Positions 1 through 8,987 are shown, counted from the first letter of the stretch. The stretch is 64,000 nt of DNA from Tenuifilum sp. 4138str (GCF_041102575.1 NZ_JBGCUE010000003.1:248001-312000), one strand, 5' to 3'. A program made the numbers and translations. The notes: generated from the sequence alone by a model not told the origin.

Positions 1-376
1 TGTTTGCCACAAGAACCGCGAGAAAGCAAATCAGGTAGGCGAGATGACTGTTATTGGCGATATTGAGGGTAAGCATGTAATTATTCTGGACGATATGGTG
101 GATACCGCCGGTACCCTTACCATGGCTGCCGATTTGATGATGGGTAAAGGGGCAGCATCGGTACGAGCTTTTGCTACGCATCCCGTTCTTTCAGGCTCTG
201 CCTATGAGCGCATTCGCGACTCAAAGCTTACCGAACTGGTTGTAACCGATACCATACCCCTGCGTACCGATAAGGATACTTCCAAAATTAAGGTGCTTTC
301 GGTTGCTGAGTTTTTTGCCGATGTTATCAATAAGGTATACAACTACCAGTCAATCAGCGAAAAGTTTATCATTTAG
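1..376 (+). CDS. prs: Ribose-phosphate pyrophosphokinase, C-terminal part (5' end outside window)
   Basis: Makes PRPP from ribose 5-phosphate and ATP in the cytosol, feeding purine, pyrimidine and NAD synthesis. The open frame enters from the left edge (first full codon at base 2) and runs to the TAG at 374-376. Visible are VIGDIEGKHVIILDDMVDTAGT, i.e. the PRPP-binding loop with the DDMVDTAGT signature, then the C-terminal fold ending in KFII. About the last 125 residues of a family usually near 310 residues are present. The ATG at 44 is internal. The next gene, rplY, has its own promoter. The family call is firm; the true start cannot be seen. Confidence 0.95.
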   Translation, partial: VCHKNREKANQVGEMTVIGDIEGKHVIILDDMVDTAGTLTMAADLMMGKGAASVRAFATHPVLSGSAYERIRDSKLTELVVTDTIPLRTDKDTSKIKVLSVAEFFADVINKVYNYQSISEKFII

Positions 377-393
377 TTTTAAATATTTTTTAC

Positions 394-401
394 TATCTTT
401 G
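394..401 (+). promoter_or_regulatory. Promoter -7 element (TATCTTTG) for rplY
   Basis: TATCTTTG matches the Bacteroidota TAnnTTTG -7 consensus and is followed by CAGCCCATT. No clean TTTG lies 19 bases upstream (the region reads TTTAG), so the -33 box is weak. Transcription would start near 407, giving a leader of about 95 nt before rplY. Confidence 0.6.
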
Positions 402-404
402 CAG

Positions 405-463
405 CCCATTTCCCTCATGATAGGGTACGATGGGGGGCTGGTTATGTGATTGAGGGACAGCCC
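405..463 (+). promoter_or_regulatory. Structured 5' leader of rplY, pseudoknot-capable
   Basis: Complementary segments seen directly: CCCTCA at 412-417 pairs with TGAGGG at 451-456, and GGGCTG at 435-440 pairs with CAGCCC at 458-463. The second pair crosses the first, giving an H-type pseudoknot. A nested alternative is also possible: CCCAT 405-409 with ATGGG 430-434, and CCCT 412-415 with AGGG 422-425. Position before a ribosomal protein gene suggests autoregulation by bL25, a 5S rRNA-binding protein. That role is inference. Confidence 0.45.
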
Positions 464-503
464 TGAGTAGTATCTAAGTAATAACAAAAATTATCAAGAG
501 TAA

Positions 504-1079
504 ATGAAAACAATTGAACTTTCAGCAGCCCCTAGAACCGAAACCGGTAAAAAAGCTGCTAAGCACAGCCGCAAGTCGGAGCTTGTACCCGCCGTTATTT
601 ACGGTGCTGGTGAGAACATTATGATTTCGTTAGGCGAGAAGGAACTCAAGAAGGTGATTTACACACCTATTGTTTACCTTGTAAAGCTTAACGTTGATGG
701 TAAAATGCACGATGCCATTATTAAAGAGGTTCAGTACCACCCTGTTACCGATAAGATTCTACACGTTGACTTCCTTAAGGTTTCGGAGAACAAACCTATA
801 ACCATTGGGTTGCCAGTTAACCTGGTTGGACAGGCTGAGGGTGTTAAGGCTGGTGGTAAACTTTTGCAGGTAGTGCGCAAAATTAGGGTAAAAGGTTTAG
901 CTAAGGACCTGCCCGATGCCATCTCCATTGATGTTACCCATCTTGGAATTGGCAAGAGCATTATGGTTGCTGAACTCAGTTTTGATAAGTTTACTGTGGT
1001 TGAGCCTAAGAGCATGGTGATTGCTACCATTAAATCGACCCGTGCTGCTCGCGAAGCTCAGCAGGAACAAGCTAAATAA
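504..1079 (+). CDS. rplY: 50S ribosomal protein bL25, CTC/TL5 form
   Basis: Binds loop E of 5S rRNA in the large ribosomal subunit. The 191-residue product is the long CTC/TL5 type: an N-terminal 5S-binding domain (about 1-95, with the typical [16 protein letters not shown] start and VPAVIYG) followed by the C-terminal beta domain ([27 protein letters not shown]) and a short charged tail. It lies downstream of prs and upstream of pth, a gene order common in Bacteroidota. The ATG at 504 fits the family N-terminus and follows a structured leader that may carry its regulation. Confidence 0.96.
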   Translation: MKTIELSAAPRTETGKKAAKHSRKSELVPAVIYGAGENIMISLGEKELKKVIYTPIVYLVKLNVDGKMHDAIIKEVQYHPVTDKILHVDFLKVSENKPITIGLPVNLVGQAEGVKAGGKLLQVVRKIRVKGLAKDLPDAISIDVTHLGIGKSIMVAELSFDKFTVVEPKSMVIATIKSTRAAREAQQEQAK

Positions 1080-1090
1080 GTAGTTCAGAG

Positions 1091-1654
1091 TTGAAGTATT
1101 TAATTACCGGGTTAGGGAATATTGGAAGTGAGTATTCCAACACCCGACATAATGTAGGATTTATGGTGTTGGACGCTCTTGCTAAGGCGTCCAACATTAC
1201 TTTTGCCGATGCCCGCTACGGCTTTGTTGCTCAGCACAAGCATAAAGGGCGGACATTTGTACTCCTTAAACCCTCAACCTACATGAACCTTAGCGGTAAA
1301 GCGGTAAACTACTGGTTGCAAAAGGAAAATATCCCATTGGAAAACCTCTTGGTGGTAGTTGACGATATTGCCTTACCCCTTGGCACAATTAGGTTAAGGC
1401 CTAAAGGTAGCGACGGTGGCCATAACGGGTTGAAGAATATAAACGAAGTGCTGGGCACACAGGATTATGCCCGTCTTCGTTTTGGAATTGGTAATGGATT
1501 TAGTCGTGGCCGCCAGGTCGATTACGTTTTGGGTGAGTGGATCGATGAGGAGCTGAAGGTTCTGCCCGAACGGCTAACGTTGGCCGGCGAGGCTGTGCTT
1601 GCCTTTGGCACAATTGGTATTGAACGCTCCATGAACCTTTACAATAGCCGATAG
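1091..1654 (+). CDS. pth: Peptidyl-tRNA hydrolase, TTG start
   Basis: Hydrolyses the ester bond of peptidyl-tRNAs that fall off ribosomes. The 187-residue protein begins [20 protein letters not shown], with the catalytic His in TRHNVGF, the active-site Asn in GLGN, and the STYMNLSG and GSDGGHNG signatures. The start is TTG at 1091, eleven bases after the rplY stop; no in-frame ATG would keep the essential GLGNIG segment. Co-transcription with rplY and the S4 gene is likely because gaps are 11 and 1 bases. Confidence 0.95.
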   Translation: MKYLITGLGNIGSEYSNTRHNVGFMVLDALAKASNITFADARYGFVAQHKHKGRTFVLLKPSTYMNLSGKAVNYWLQKENIPLENLLVVVDDIALPLGTIRLRPKGSDGGHNGLKNINEVLGTQDYARLRFGIGNGFSRGRQVDYVLGEWIDEELKVLPERLTLAGEAVLAFGTIGIERSMNLYNSR

Positions 1655-1655
1655 A

Positions 1656-2090
1656 ATGCCGACCATGAGGGTTGATAAGTGGTTGTGGTTTGTGAGGGTG
1701 TTTAAAACAAGAACCCTTGCTACCGAGTATTGCCGCAAAGGTCGCGTAACCCGTAATGGGATTGAGCTAAAACCCTCGCAGGATATTAATGTAGGGGATA
1801 CACTAAAGGTTCGAAAACCCCCGGTAACCTATACATTCAGGGTGAAGGACCTACCCAAAAACAGACTTGGCGCTAAGCTGGTTGAATCGTATATGGAAAA
1901 CTTAACTCCTCCCGAGGAACTACAGAAACTTGACCCATCGTTCATGGCATTCAACATACACCGCGAACGCGGAACGGGCCGCCCCACCAAAAAGGAACGT
2001 CGCGAGATTGATGAACTATTCGATTCCGGTTTCGGGGGCTTTGATTGGGATAGCTTTGAGCCTGATGCCGACGATGAATCCAATGAGTAA
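1656..2090 (+). CDS. RNA-binding S4 domain protein (Hsp15-like)
   Basis: A small protein with an N-terminal S4 RNA-binding domain (MRVDKWLWFVRVFKTRTLA, then the GRVTRNG turn), like heat-shock protein Hsp15, which binds free 50S subunits carrying a stalled nascent chain. The family's basic stretch GRPTKKERREIDELF follows, then a short acidic tail not essential to the family. The ATG at 1656 begins one base after the pth stop; a second ATG at 1665 (MRVDKW) is the more conserved start. Role in ribosome rescue or recycling is inferred from family and neighbours. Confidence 0.85.
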   Translation: MPTMRVDKWLWFVRVFKTRTLATEYCRKGRVTRNGIELKPSQDINVGDTLKVRKPPVTYTFRVKDLPKNRLGAKLVESYMENLTPPEELQKLDPSFMAFNIHRERGTGRPTKKERREIDELFDSGFGGFDWDSFEPDADDESNE

Positions 2091-2148
2091 GGAGCCTTTT
2101 GATTCAAGCTATTACTCACTGCTGTATTGTTACATTTCCTTTAAGCCA

Positions 2149-2667
2149 TCAACCCTCTTTTTTGTATACCGATGTGATTTCAGCGATAAATAGTCTATGG
2201 AAATCGCTTTTAGGGTAGTGCTTACTGATGATTTCCTTATCGAGAAAGTTCTCGGGTTTGATATCATCGATATAAAGTTTTCGGCATTCAATCACCAGTC
2301 GGGCTTCCTGAAAGGCTATGGCCTTAAGCGATTCGGCAATGGTTAATCCCGCTGCCTTTGTTTTATCGATATCGCGACCCGATTTGCTGCCACATAGCTC
2401 CAGTGCCGAACGCCATTTCTCTTCAAAAAAGTTGAGGGTGAAGTAATCGTTTTGCTCCACAAACTGTAATGTGTAGCGCTGAGGGCGGATGAATACGAAT
2501 GCTACCGGTTTATTCCATAGAATTCCAAATCCTCCCCACGAGGCTGTCATGCTGTTATGTTTTTCCTTGCTGCCAGCAAGTATTAGCATCCATTGATTGT
2601 CGAGCAGGTCGAAGGTGTTTTCATCTAACTCGAAAGGCGAAATGAACTTGTAATTTTTTGGTTCCAT
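2149..2667 (-). CDS. Flavin reductase family protein
   Basis: A 172-residue protein of the FMN-binding split-barrel flavin reductase type, with NSMTASWGGFGILWNKP near residues 38-55 (the FMN-phosphate segment) and FTLNFFEE later. Such proteins reduce flavins with NAD(P)H or bind FMN as electron carriers; substrate cannot be told here. It is the last gene of a minus-strand run (transglutaminase, cutC, VIT1-like, this gene), 18 bases after its neighbour. Start at MEPKNYKF is the only sensible ATG. Confidence 0.85.
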   Translation of the reverse strand: MEPKNYKFISPFELDENTFDLLDNQWMLILAGSKEKHNSMTASWGGFGILWNKPVAFVFIRPQRYTLQFVEQNDYFTLNFFEEKWRSALELCGSKSGRDIDKTKAAGLTIAESLKAIAFQEARLVIECRKLYIDDIKPENFLDKEIISKHYPKSDFHRLFIAEITSVYKKEG

Positions 2668-2685
2668 ATCAATTTTTGTTTAAGG

Positions 2686-3558
2686 TCAGTCAATAGGAAT
2701 TCCCAGGTAGTTTCGAACCAGCAAGCCTATTCCAAAAGTTAGCGCTGAAACTCCTAAGCTAATAACAACCATTTCAAGGAACCTATGCTTAAAGTTGAGG
2801 TTTTTAGCTACTGCAATGTAGAAGTTGAAGGCGAAAATGATGGCTATTGCAAGCAGTAGTGTTGTTGCTAGGGCTAGCATGTAGCTTGTGAGCAGTAGAA
2901 AAGGGCTAATCAGTATTGCAACGGTAAATATATAAGCCAAACCAGTATAAATAGCCGATTTACCCGCGTGTCGGTCATCATTTTCAGTTTTAACGGAAAG
3001 GTACTGCGATGCAGCCATTGAGAGCGAAGCGGCAATACCGGTAATAAGTCCGGCAACTGCAATGAGTCGGGTGTTTTGCATGGCAAGGCTAAAGCCAGCT
3101 AAAGCACCAGTTAGTTCCACCAGCGCATCGTTAAGTCCAAGAACCATTGAGCCAGCATAATCAAGCCTCTCTTCCTGAATTAATGCAATTAGCTGGTCTT
3201 CATGTTCCTCTTCGGATTTTTTTACGGCTTCGGCTTCGGGCATGTAGGGTATTACTCGTTCGTAAACATCCTGAATTTTTGCCTCCTGTCGCTCCATAAG
3301 CCTTAAGGCGAATGTAAGCCCAAGTATTTTCCCGCAAATGGTGAAAAACCATACTACAGTTTTTTGAGGGGCTACATCAACCCCCGATATCTGTTTGAAA
3401 ATATTGTAGTGTTTGAGTTCCTCACCAGCAATTTTTGCTAAAACAGTTTTATTGTTCTTGTCGTTTGTTGATTTGGCCAGATTCTTATAAACCTGGTAGC
3501 CTGTAATTTCCTCTCGCTGGAATAGTTTTGCATGCTTTACAAGTTCTTCTCTAGTCAT
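2686..3558 (-). CDS. Ferritin-like/VIT1-CCC1 fused metal transporter
   Basis: A 290-residue two-part protein. Residues 1-130 form a ferritin-like domain with metal-ligand candidates E46, E47 and H50 (GEELKHY) and E116-H119 (SEEEHEDQ). Residues 135-290 are a VIT1/CCC1 membrane domain with GLNDALVELTGALAG and about five hydrophobic segments. The architecture resembles membrane-bound ferritin MbfA, which exports iron. Iron or manganese efflux is therefore likely; the metal is inferred. It starts 11 bases after the cutC stop, so it is probably co-transcribed. Confidence 0.88.
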   Translation of the reverse strand: MTREELVKHAKLFQREEITGYQVYKNLAKSTNDKNNKTVLAKIAGEELKHYNIFKQISGVDVAPQKTVVWFFTICGKILGLTFALRLMERQEAKIQDVYERVIPYMPEAEAVKKSEEEHEDQLIALIQEERLDYAGSMVLGLNDALVELTGALAGFSLAMQNTRLIAVAGLITGIAASLSMAASQYLSVKTENDDRHAGKSAIYTGLAYIFTVAILISPFLLLTSYMLALATTLLLAIAIIFAFNFYIAVAKNLNFKHRFLEMVVISLGVSALTFGIGLLVRNYLGIPID

Positions 3559-3568
3559 TGGTTAGTAT

Positions 3569-4315
3569 TTACTTTTTGTTGAAGTATTGTTTTAGCTTTG
3601 CCACAGTACTGGCTATGGTTTCGGCATTGGTTTGCTGAACGGTATTTTCCGGAAGCAATACCGAAACAAATGAGAGTCCGGTATGGTTGGTATTGTACCG
3701 GGCTACAATTTCGCTGCCGCTCATATGGAACTGGGTTACACCTTTCTGTGCTAGCTCTAAGATATTACTGTGATTAATCCCTCCTCCGGCAATTAGGGCT
3801 ATTTTGTTACCTCCCTCGGCAATTAATTGCCTTATCAGGTCTAAGCCATCAACGGCCTTGTTTTTTTGCCCTGACGTTAGTAGGAAATTGCATCCACATT
3901 CGATAATTTCATCTAGTGCTTTGAAAGGTTCGGGCATTATGTCGAAGGCGCGGTGAAAGGTAAAGGTCATTGGTTTGGCTGCCCAAACCAGTTCTTTAGT
4001 TCTTCCCTTATCAAGAGTACCATTCGCCCGGAGTATACCGCTAACAACCCCTTTTACCCCAAGTTTTTTACATACCTCAATATCGCGGAGCATTTGGCGG
4101 AATTCCATTTCGGAGTATACAAAGTCGCCTGGGCGGGGACGAATAAGAACGTGAACCGGAATATCTAGCTGGTTAAGGGTTTCGGCAATGCATCCAAACG
4201 ATGGGGTGGTACCCCCAACGTAAAGGTTCTCACAGAGTTCTATTCGATTTGCTCCGCCTTTTTGAGCGTTAATGGCACTCTCTACAGAGTTGGCGCAAAC
4301 CTCAAGGGTAAACAT
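3569..4315 (-). CDS. cutC: CutC family protein
   Basis: A 248-residue TIM-barrel protein of the CutC family, named for copper homeostasis; its biochemical role is uncertain. Diagnostic segments are the N-terminal LEVCANSVESAINAQKGGA, RIELCENL, HVLIRPRPGDFVYS, FHRAFD and LLTSGQ. It begins three bases after the stop of the transglutaminase gene and is followed closely by the VIT1-like gene, so metal homeostasis may be the shared theme. Confidence 0.95.
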   Translation of the reverse strand: MFTLEVCANSVESAINAQKGGANRIELCENLYVGGTTPSFGCIAETLNQLDIPVHVLIRPRPGDFVYSEMEFRQMLRDIEVCKKLGVKGVVSGILRANGTLDKGRTKELVWAAKPMTFTFHRAFDIMPEPFKALDEIIECGCNFLLTSGQKNKAVDGLDLIRQLIAEGGNKIALIAGGGINHSNILELAQKGVTQFHMSGSEIVARYNTNHTGLSFVSVLLPENTVQQTNAETIASTVAKLKQYFNKK

Positions 4316-4318
4316 CGT

Positions 4319-6967
4319 TTACTGCTTTAGTGCTGAAAGTAGCTGTTCGCCAAGGTTTATGCTATAACCCGAAGAATGATATACTATCTCTCCGTTGTTG
4401 TTCACAACAAGAACAACAGGGTATTCCAGCTGTTTGCCAACTGCCTGCCCTACCTTAGCCTCAAATTGACCATTTATATCGTTCCCGAGGGTAATGGTAT
4501 TGGGGTAGGGCTTTCCATCGAAAATGGATGTCAAATCGGTTTTTGCCGATTTGCCACTTGCCAGAATAAGGGCAATACTATTTCCTATGCCACTAAACTC
4601 GCTACTTAGGCTGCTGATATCGCGAAGCAAATGCTTTGTAGGTTCAGCAAGCGGGTCGATGATGGCGACTATTGCTGGTTTATCCTTGGTAATCTGTTCA
4701 ATTGTTTGGGGGTTCTGGATAAAAGGTATGGTGATATCGGTGCTAATGGTTCCCAAAACCATTTTCTCGGTTTGGGTTGATGGGATGGTTAGTGTAAATT
4801 GTATCTTTTTGCCACTTTCAACCCTGACGTAGTAAACATTGCAGTTAACAGCTCCCGATTTATGCCTGTTACCGGTTACTATCCGGTAAAAACCCTCTGG
4901 GAGTTCAAGTGCTGCAGGGAATTTGTTGAATAAAGGACTTTCCTCATAATCAAGGGTTGAGTACTTTCCCTTTTCGAACCGTGCAATGGTGAAGTGTGTG
5001 TAGTACTTTAGCTGTTCAACAGCCGAGTTTTTATCGAGGTTGATAATTAGCATTCCGGTTGGTGTTGTGGCCTGTGTCTCTTTTTCATCGGCGATATTTA
5101 CATCAATCCACTTCCCTTTCATGAAGTACTGAGGTTTTTTTGATGCTGGCTCCAATCGGGCAGCTATTCCAAAACTGCGACATGCTGCTACAAAGAAAAT
5201 AGCCATGGAATATTCATCGGCGCGGCGAATCCGGTAAACGCTTTCAGGGCTTAACAGCACACGGTAGTAATTGCTTTCCGTGTCAAGTGTTACAAACTCT
5301 TTAATCCATTGGGCAATGTTTTGAGGATTGTTGCGGAAAAAACCAATCTCCTCAAAGGTAAATGCATCCTGCAAGAAACTACGCCAGGGCGTAATAAATT
5401 CCCGGCCAATCCGGGGCGAAAGAATGTAACTGTCAAACTCTTTAACCATGCGGCTTTCAAGCAGGGCAGGGAAAGAATCGATTCGCGAAAGGTGGTCGAA
5501 AAGTACATCAGTGGTAATATCGCGTAAATCCTTTTCCCGAAGAGTTGAAAGCAAGGCCACTCCAACTGAGATGTCTTTAGTGTCCAAGTTCTTTATGTAG
5601 TTGTAAATCTCATTCCAGTTGCCGCGGCTTTTTGAAAGCCATTTCCATGTTTCATCAATACTGATACCCTTTTCCATGGCCAAATTGGCTGCTGAAGCCG
5701 AGTCAATAAAGGTGCTTATGTAATTACTACGAATTTCATTCCCCTGTTTAACCCTGCGGTTGTGTTCATCGGCTGTACTTTCATCGTATGGTGGAATAGT
5801 TTGTTCGTCGGGTGGGGTAAGGGTTAAGGAAAGGTTAGTAAAAGGGATTTCCTTTTTGAGTGTTAGGTAAATATCGTTTTGGTTTCTGTCGGCCTTGGAA
5901 AAGGCATAGGTGTTATCCTTTTGTGCCCAAATCATCAAGTCGCCAATCCCTGTGGTTAAAGTACACAAGCCATTTGCATTGGTTTGCAGGGTGGCTATGG
6001 GGTAAAACTCGGCGTAGTTGTAAAGCTGGTATTCAACCTTTGCGCCCTCAACCGGGTTCCCGGTGCTATCGGTTACGGTAACGGTGAGTTTACGGGTAGG
6101 GGCATAGTTAGGCATAAGGTTAATCTCAGTGTAAAAGTTGGTTTGTTTAAGTTGTTCCTCAGGGCCATTGTATTTGCCAAAAACAAAAGTACGTGTCATC
6201 ATGGCTCGTTTGGCAGGTCCTGCAAACCATCCACGGTCGAGTTCAGGCTCAGGTTCGCATGCGCCTAAGAAGTGCCATTTACCATCGACCCATACCTCCA
6301 CCCAGGCGTGATTGTCGTCGGTGTGAGCCCAACGGGGTGAGTAGACCTGACGTGCTGGTATGCCCACTGAGCGATAGGCTGCTACTGCAAATGTCGATTC
6401 CTCGCCACAGCGGCCAAAGGCTGAACGAACGGCTGTTAGCGGCCCACATGTGCGCTCATCGGTCGATTGGTAGGTAACCTTCTCGTGGCACCAGTAATTA
6501 ACCTCAAGCGCAGCCTGGTATGTATCGAGGCCCAGAAGGCGCTCCTTTAGTTCCTCAAAGAAAATCTCGCGGGCGTTATCGGTGTACTCGTTGTTAACCC
6601 TGTAAGGTAGGACAAAGTGAAGGAATATATCAGCTGGCACTTTCCTTGCCCACTTAAATTCTTTCCGCGCTTTTAGCGCTAGCTGAACGTTCTTCAGAAC
6701 ATACTCTGGTGAGTGCATTGCTAAATCGCTTAGTGGCATGTATGCGTAAAGAAACTCAAACCCTTCGCGCTCTTTAGTGGTAAGTTCTGAGTTGATTATT
6801 TTGTAAATGGATGAATCGTAGGCAGCAATTAGCTTGACCCTTTCCTCGAATTGGGCATGAACCTCTTTGCGTTTATCGCTGCCTTTGATGAGGTGGCGGT
6901 TAAGAATGGTATCGCAGGAGCTAAGGATTATAAGCAGCAATGCGCTGATAGTTACAATCTTCTTCAT
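4319..6967 (-). CDS. Transglutaminase-like lipoprotein with thioredoxin-like tail
   Basis: An 882-residue exported lipoprotein: hydrophobic N-terminus ending in LLIILSSC, lipidated at C18. A transglutaminase-core domain lies near 150-260 with candidate catalytic C187 (GRCGEEST) and H220 (DDNHAWVEVW). The usual third Asp is not obvious; the matching stretch reads GACEPE. A carboxypeptidase-regulatory-like beta domain (about 285-370) follows, then a second region, and a cysteine-free thioredoxin-like fold near 770-882. Probably a periplasmic or surface peptidase; substrate unknown. It heads the operon with cutC, VIT1-like and flavin reductase. Confidence 0.85.
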   Translation of the reverse strand: MKKIVTISALLLIILSSCDTILNRHLIKGSDKRKEVHAQFEERVKLIAAYDSSIYKIINSELTTKEREGFEFLYAYMPLSDLAMHSPEYVLKNVQLALKARKEFKWARKVPADIFLHFVLPYRVNNEYTDNAREIFFEELKERLLGLDTYQAALEVNYWCHEKVTYQSTDERTCGPLTAVRSAFGRCGEESTFAVAAYRSVGIPARQVYSPRWAHTDDNHAWVEVWVDGKWHFLGACEPEPELDRGWFAGPAKRAMMTRTFVFGKYNGPEEQLKQTNFYTEINLMPNYAPTRKLTVTVTDSTGNPVEGAKVEYQLYNYAEFYPIATLQTNANGLCTLTTGIGDLMIWAQKDNTYAFSKADRNQNDIYLTLKKEIPFTNLSLTLTPPDEQTIPPYDESTADEHNRRVKQGNEIRSNYISTFIDSASAANLAMEKGISIDETWKWLSKSRGNWNEIYNYIKNLDTKDISVGVALLSTLREKDLRDITTDVLFDHLSRIDSFPALLESRMVKEFDSYILSPRIGREFITPWRSFLQDAFTFEEIGFFRNNPQNIAQWIKEFVTLDTESNYYRVLLSPESVYRIRRADEYSMAIFFVAACRSFGIAARLEPASKKPQYFMKGKWIDVNIADEKETQATTPTGMLIINLDKNSAVEQLKYYTHFTIARFEKGKYSTLDYEESPLFNKFPAALELPEGFYRIVTGNRHKSGAVNCNVYYVRVESGKKIQFTLTIPSTQTEKMVLGTISTDITIPFIQNPQTIEQITKDKPAIVAIIDPLAEPTKHLLRDISSLSSEFSGIGNSIALILASGKSAKTDLTSIFDGKPYPNTITLGNDINGQFEAKVGQAVGKQLEYPVVLVVNNNGEIVYHSSGYSINLGEQLLSALKQ

Positions 6968-7017
6968 GTTGTAAGCTGTTTGTAATCAAAAAATAAATGT
7001 AAGTAATTTTTTCGATT

Positions 7018-7025
7018 CAAACCTA
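7018..7025 (-). promoter_or_regulatory. Promoter -7 element (TAGGTTTG) upstream of transglutaminase gene
   Basis: On the minus strand TAGGTTTG matches TAnnTTTG, about 50 bases upstream of the ATG at 6967. A good -33 box was not found at the expected distance, so the call is tentative. Confidence 0.4.
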
Positions 7026-7069
7026 AAGGTGTTGGGTAAATTGTGATTTTATGGTAAAATAAAAGGAAA

Positions 7070-7159
7070 CTGCCTCAAAAAGATTTTTTATTCAGGCTAA
7101 GTATTGAACGCAATGCTAAGATAGGTTCAAAACGGTTGCCCTTTATCTTTTTGAGGCAG
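7070..7159 (-). terminator. 15-bp perfect inverted repeat around 60 nt, downstream of recA
   Basis: CTGCCTCAAAAAGAT at 7070-7084 is the exact reverse complement of 7145-7159. An inner TTGAAC/GTTCAA pair extends the fold. Read on the minus strand it follows recA and is followed by a T-rich stretch (TTTCCTTTTATTTT), so it can act as a terminator. The size and ends also resemble a small palindromic element; no target-site duplication was seen. Confidence 0.55.
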
Positions 7160-7182
7160 CATTGTGTGGTTAATGTGTTGTT

Positions 7183-8205
7183 TTACTGCGCTTTGAGTGT
7201 TTCTCTGATTTTTGCTTCAATCTCGTTTGATAGTTCTGGATTATCGAGCAGGAGCTGGCGAACAGCATCGCGGCCTTGACCCAGTTTGGTTTCGCCATAG
7301 CTGAACCATGAGCCGCTTTTCTTGATGATATTCAGTTCAACGCCAAGGTCAATAATTTCACCTGTTTTGGATATTCCCTCACCAAAAATAATATCGAACT
7401 CGGCTTTGCGGAATGGGGGCGCAACTTTGTTCTTAACAATTTTAACCCTAACGCGGTTACCGGTCGATTCCTCTCCATCCTTAAGTTGGTTCAGCTTACG
7501 GATATCAACACGAACCGAAGCGTAGAACTTGAGGGCATTCCCACCGGTGGTAGTTTCAGGATTGCCAAACATTACGCCAATTTTGTCGCGTAGCTGGTTG
7601 ATGAAAATACAGCAGGTGTTGGTTTTGCTGATGGTGGCAGTGAGCTTACGCAACGCTTGCGACATCAGTCGGGCTTGAAGGCCCATCTTGCTATCGCCCA
7701 TATCGCCTTCAATTTCAGCTTTAGGGGTAAGGGCAGCCACCGAGTCGATTACAATGATGTCAATTGAGCCTGAGCGGATAAGGTTATCGGCAATTTCAAG
7801 GGCTTGCTCACCGTTATCGGGCTGGGCAAAAAGTAGATTCTCCACATCAACGCCAAGCTTCTCGGCATAGGTGCGGTCAAAAGCATGTTCCGCATCGATG
7901 ATGGCGGCAAGGCCGCCTTGCTTTTGAGCCTCGGCAATGGCGTGGATGGCAAGAGTGGTCTTACCCGACGATTCGGGGCCGTAGATTTCAACCACTCGCC
8001 CACGGGGATAACCACCAACCCCAAGGGCTGCATCGAGCGCTATTGACCCTGATGAGATGACTGGCACTTCCGATACGGCTTTATCGCCAAGCCTCATTAT
8101 TGAACCCTTACCAAAATCCTTCTCAATTTTATCGATTGTCGATTGAAGGGCTTTTAGCTTTTCCTTGTTAATTTCCTTGCGTTCCTTGTTTTCAGTTGCT
8201 TCCAT
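7183..8205 (-). CDS. recA: Recombinase RecA
   Basis: ATP-dependent strand-exchange protein of homologous recombination and SOS induction. The 340-residue product carries the Walker A motif GPESSGKT (about 74-81), the Walker [11 protein letters not shown], loop L1 [17 protein letters not shown] and loop L2 [20 protein letters not shown]. Length is normal. Its ATG directly abuts the bcp stop, so recA is read from the bcp transcript; no separate promoter was found in the bcp coding region by eye. No LexA-type box was recognised upstream. Confidence 0.98.
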   Translation of the reverse strand: MEATENKERKEINKEKLKALQSTIDKIEKDFGKGSIMRLGDKAVSEVPVISSGSIALDAALGVGGYPRGRVVEIYGPESSGKTTLAIHAIAEAQKQGGLAAIIDAEHAFDRTYAEKLGVDVENLLFAQPDNGEQALEIADNLIRSGSIDIIVIDSVAALTPKAEIEGDMGDSKMGLQARLMSQALRKLTATISKTNTCCIFINQLRDKIGVMFGNPETTTGGNALKFYASVRVDIRKLNQLKDGEESTGNRVRVKIVKNKVAPPFRKAEFDIIFGEGISKTGEIIDLGVELNIIKKSGSWFSYGETKLGQGRDAVRQLLLDNPELSNEIEAKIRETLKAQ

Positions 8206-8676
8206 TTACTTATTTATTTCGGATAGTATTTGTTTTACGTGTTCCTTGGTATCAACCTTATTAAAAACATGTGTGATAGTGCCATTTTCATTTATCACAT
8301 ATGTTGTGCGGAGAATACCAAAGTATGCTTTACCGTACATCTTTTTCTCACCCCATGCTCCATACTTTTCGGCAATCGCATGGTCTACATCGGCTATTAA
8401 GCGGAAAGGCAGGTTGTATTTATGAATAAAATTTTGATGCGATTTCTCGGAATCGGGGCTAACGCCAACCACTTCCATGCCTAAGCTCTGTAAATCATCA
8501 TAACCATCGCGTAAGCTGCAAGCTTCAGCGGTACAACCGCTGGTGTTGTCCTTGGGGTAAAAGTAAAGGATTAACTTTTTTCCCTTAAAATCCGATAGTT
8601 TAATGGTTTTACCATCCTGATCCTTCCCAGTGAAATCAGGAGCCAAATCGCCTGGTTTTAAGATTGTTGTCGCCAT
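8206..8676 (-). CDS. bcp: Thioredoxin-dependent peroxiredoxin, BCP/PrxQ type
   Basis: A 156-residue peroxiredoxin that reduces hydroperoxides using thioredoxin. The peroxidatic cysteine is C48 in NTSGCTAEAC and the resolving cysteine C53, five residues on, the PrxQ pattern. PDFTGKDQDGK and FYPKDNT are typical. It precedes recA without a gap, which joins oxidative-stress defence and DNA repair in one transcript. A weak -7 match (TAACTTTA) lies about 15 bases upstream. Confidence 0.96.
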   Translation of the reverse strand: MATTILKPGDLAPDFTGKDQDGKTIKLSDFKGKKLILYFYPKDNTSGCTAEACSLRDGYDDLQSLGMEVVGVSPDSEKSHQNFIHKYNLPFRLIADVDHAIAEKYGAWGEKKMYGKAYFGILRTTYVINENGTITHVFNKVDTKEHVKQILSEINK

Positions 8677-8987
8677 AGTAATCTGTTTGTAAAGTTAATT
8701 TTTTGTTTGTTAAATGGAAATGCCTTAGGCATTTATTTATTAACAAGCTGCAAGGTGTTTGGTTTTAAAAAATGAAAGTTAGTTAACCTCAACAAAAAAA
8801 GTTCATATCCTTTTGTAAACTATGCGATAAATGCTCTTTTTAATCCTGGGCAAATACTTTATCTTTTTCAATGTCATTATAAAGATATTCAGTTACCGGC
8901 AAACGGGACAATCCACTCATCGGGGTAAAAAATATTCAGTGCAGGCTTGAATTGATGGTTTTAAATTTGGCTAATTCTATAATAGGA
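8677..8987. other. Intergenic region with one short palindrome
   Basis: No gene seen. AAATGCC-TTA-GGCATTT at 8718-8734 is a perfect 7-bp hairpin that could end the CPBP transcript weakly or serve as a binding site upstream of bcp. The rest is AT-rich sequence without recognised structure. Confidence 0.4.
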
